Source: Ensifer sp. LC11 (GTDB lineage: Bacteria > Pseudomonadota > Alphaproteobacteria > Rhizobiales > Rhizobiaceae). From it: a stretch of DNA of 64,000 nucleotides. The notes under the pieces are model-generated. The model had not been told where the DNA came from and ran no database searches. It saw only the letters and a list, made by a program, of their open reading frames with translations. Position 1 is the stretch's first letter. The number at the start of each line of letters is the position of its first letter. The stretch spans positions 62,001-126,000 of the forward strand of contig NZ_MBSO01000067.1 of NCBI RefSeq assembly GCF_001695835.1, given 5' to 3'. Shown piece after piece: positions 62,966-64,000 of the stretch. The position numbers and the translations under genes were made by a program.

Positions 62966-64000
62966 GGCTGGGGTCCTCCTTCGATGACGGGGGTGACTGC
63001 GGTGGCGGTGGTTTGAACAGATTGAAAAGCGGGCGGCGCTGCAGCCGATTGCCTGACGACCAGATGCATCGGCACCTTCGACGTCTCGGCCGTAACCGGC
63101 GCGCCGATCAACGGATCGGAAGGGTCGCGCTCGCTGATCGCCTTGACGAGTGCTGCAACGGCAATCGCTGCAATCTCGGTCATGTCCATGCGGGCCGTTG
63201 TCAGTGCCGGTGTGATCACGGGCGCCCAGATCAGGTCGTCAAAACCGGTAACGCTCGCCTTTTCCGGCACAGTGATGCCGGCGCGCTGCAACTCGGTGAG
63301 CGCCCGGAGCGCATGGAGATCAGAAATGCAGGCAAAGGCGGTGTAGCCTTCCGCCACCTTCTCGGCGAGCCCGAGGAGGCAGCCCTTGCCTGAGGCCTTC
63401 TCCAGCGGCTCGATCCAGAGCGTATCGGTGTGGTAGCCCTCGCCGAAGACCGAACGGATACCGCCGGAGCGATCGTTCTGCACATTGGAGGCCGGATTGT
63501 TGCCGATGATGAGCACACGCCGGTGGCCGAGCGCCTTCAGATGCTCGGCGATCTGCCGCCCGCCGCCCCAATGGTCGGCGGCAACGGTGTTGCCCGGCGT
63601 CGAGGGCGTGTCGATGACGGCGACCGGACAGCCGACATCGGCGATGCGGGTGCCGCGCCGCGGCACGATCACCAGGCCATCGACGTCGCGGTCGATCAGC
63701 CGTTCGATGGCCTTGGTCTGGGTCGAGACGTCGCCGCGCGAGTCCGCGATCAGCACGCCGTAGCCAGAGGACGAGGCGGCGAGCTCGATCGCCTGGGCGA
63801 TCTGCGGGAAGAGTGGATTGGCGATATCGGGAAGGACGAGGCCGATGACACCGGTGCGCCCGGTGCGTAGCGCCCTGCCCGCCTGGCTCGGCACATAGCC
63901 AAGTTCGGCGGCGGTCGCACGGATTTTTTCCGCCATCTCGGCGGACACACGACCCTTGCCCGAGAGCGCGTTCGAAACCGTGGCCGCGGAGACGCCCAGC
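62962..64000 (-). CDS. LacI-family transcriptional regulator (5' end outside the window)
   Basis: The frame is open to the window edge. The visible part starts within the HTH (LGVSAATVSNALSGKGRVS), followed by the hinge (GYVPSQAGRALRTG) and the periplasmic-binding-like sensor domain. It ends with TGA overlapping the binding-protein start by 4 bp, so it is the first gene of the nucleoside operon and is co-transcribed with it, presumably as autorepressor. A few N-terminal residues are missing. Confidence 0.88.
   Translation of the reverse strand, partial: LGVSAATVSNALSGKGRVSAEMAEKIRATAAELGYVPSQAGRALRTGRTGVIGLVLPDIANPLFPQIAQAIELAASSSGYGVLIADSRGDVSTQTKAIERLIDRDVDGLVIVPRRGTRIADVGCPVAVIDTPSTPGNTVAADHWGGGRQIAEHLKALGHRRVLIIGNNPASNVQNDRSGGIRSVFGEGYHTDTLWIEPLEKASGKGCLLGLAEKVAEGYTAFACISDLHALRALTELQRAGITVPEKASVTGFDDLIWAPVITPALTTARMDMTEIAAIAVAALVKAISERDPSDPLIGAPVTAETSKVPMHLVVRQSAAAPPAFQSVQTTATAVTPVIEGGPQP

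Overview
The window is high-GC DNA with densely packed operons of ABC transporters, LysR/IclR/LacI regulators and catabolic enzymes. This style, and the families present, fit a Rhizobiaceae member of the Ensifer/Sinorhizobium type. The catabolic content would suit a large accessory replicon such as a chromid, but no replication gene, rRNA, tRNA, insertion sequence or CRISPR array was seen, so the replicon assignment is inference.

Left part (1-26 kb) is built around purine and ureide breakdown. After the tail of a LysE-type exporter and an hpaH-like hydratase come four minus-strand genes, gcl-hyi-glxR-gckA (1.1-6.1 kb), which turn glyoxylate into 2-phosphoglycerate. They diverge from an IclR-family regulator across a perfect 17-bp palindrome. 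Next are puuD-guaD (urate hydroxylase, guanine deaminase), a LysR gene, a secreted Gly-Asp repeat protein, and a LysR/quinone-reductase pair. Then uraH-xdhA-xdhB-xdhC (minus) diverges from a puuE-uraD fusion, alc and allA (plus). Together these encode guanine -> xanthine -> urate -> 5-hydroxyisourate -> OHCU -> allantoin -> allantoate -> ureidoglycolate -> glyoxylate -> glycerate-2-phosphate. An AraC/P450/ferredoxin unit and an NCS2 purine permease close the block. A short sequence element recurs in front of puuD, uraH/puuE and the permease.

Middle part (26-45 kb): a CopZ-like chaperone behind a CueR-type promoter; a minus-strand operon for a carbohydrate-type ABC transporter ending in a fused dihydroxyacetone kinase, with a divergent LacI regulator and two operators 30 bp apart; a fatty-acid desaturase; a PhnD-like gene flanked by gene remnants that look like a deletion scar; a GlxA-type regulator; a MYG1 protein; a UvrD-like helicase; and an unusual fusion of an L,D-transpeptidase-like domain with an AstE/AspA zinc-hydrolase domain.

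Right part (45-54 kb) is a copper-homeostasis island. It has CopA ATPase behind a second CueR-type promoter, CueR itself, a Cys-rich membrane protein, then a run encoding a lipoprotein, a TolC-like lipoprotein, a Tat-exported multicopper oxidase, a cupredoxin, a CusF-like protein and a DUF411 protein. The last 10 kb hold a VOC protein, a phosphoribosyltransferase, an M20 amidohydrolase and a minus-strand operon (LacI regulator, binding protein, two permeases, ATPase, nucleoside hydrolase, adenine deaminase). The last operon probably feeds purine nucleosides and adenine into the degradation route on the left.
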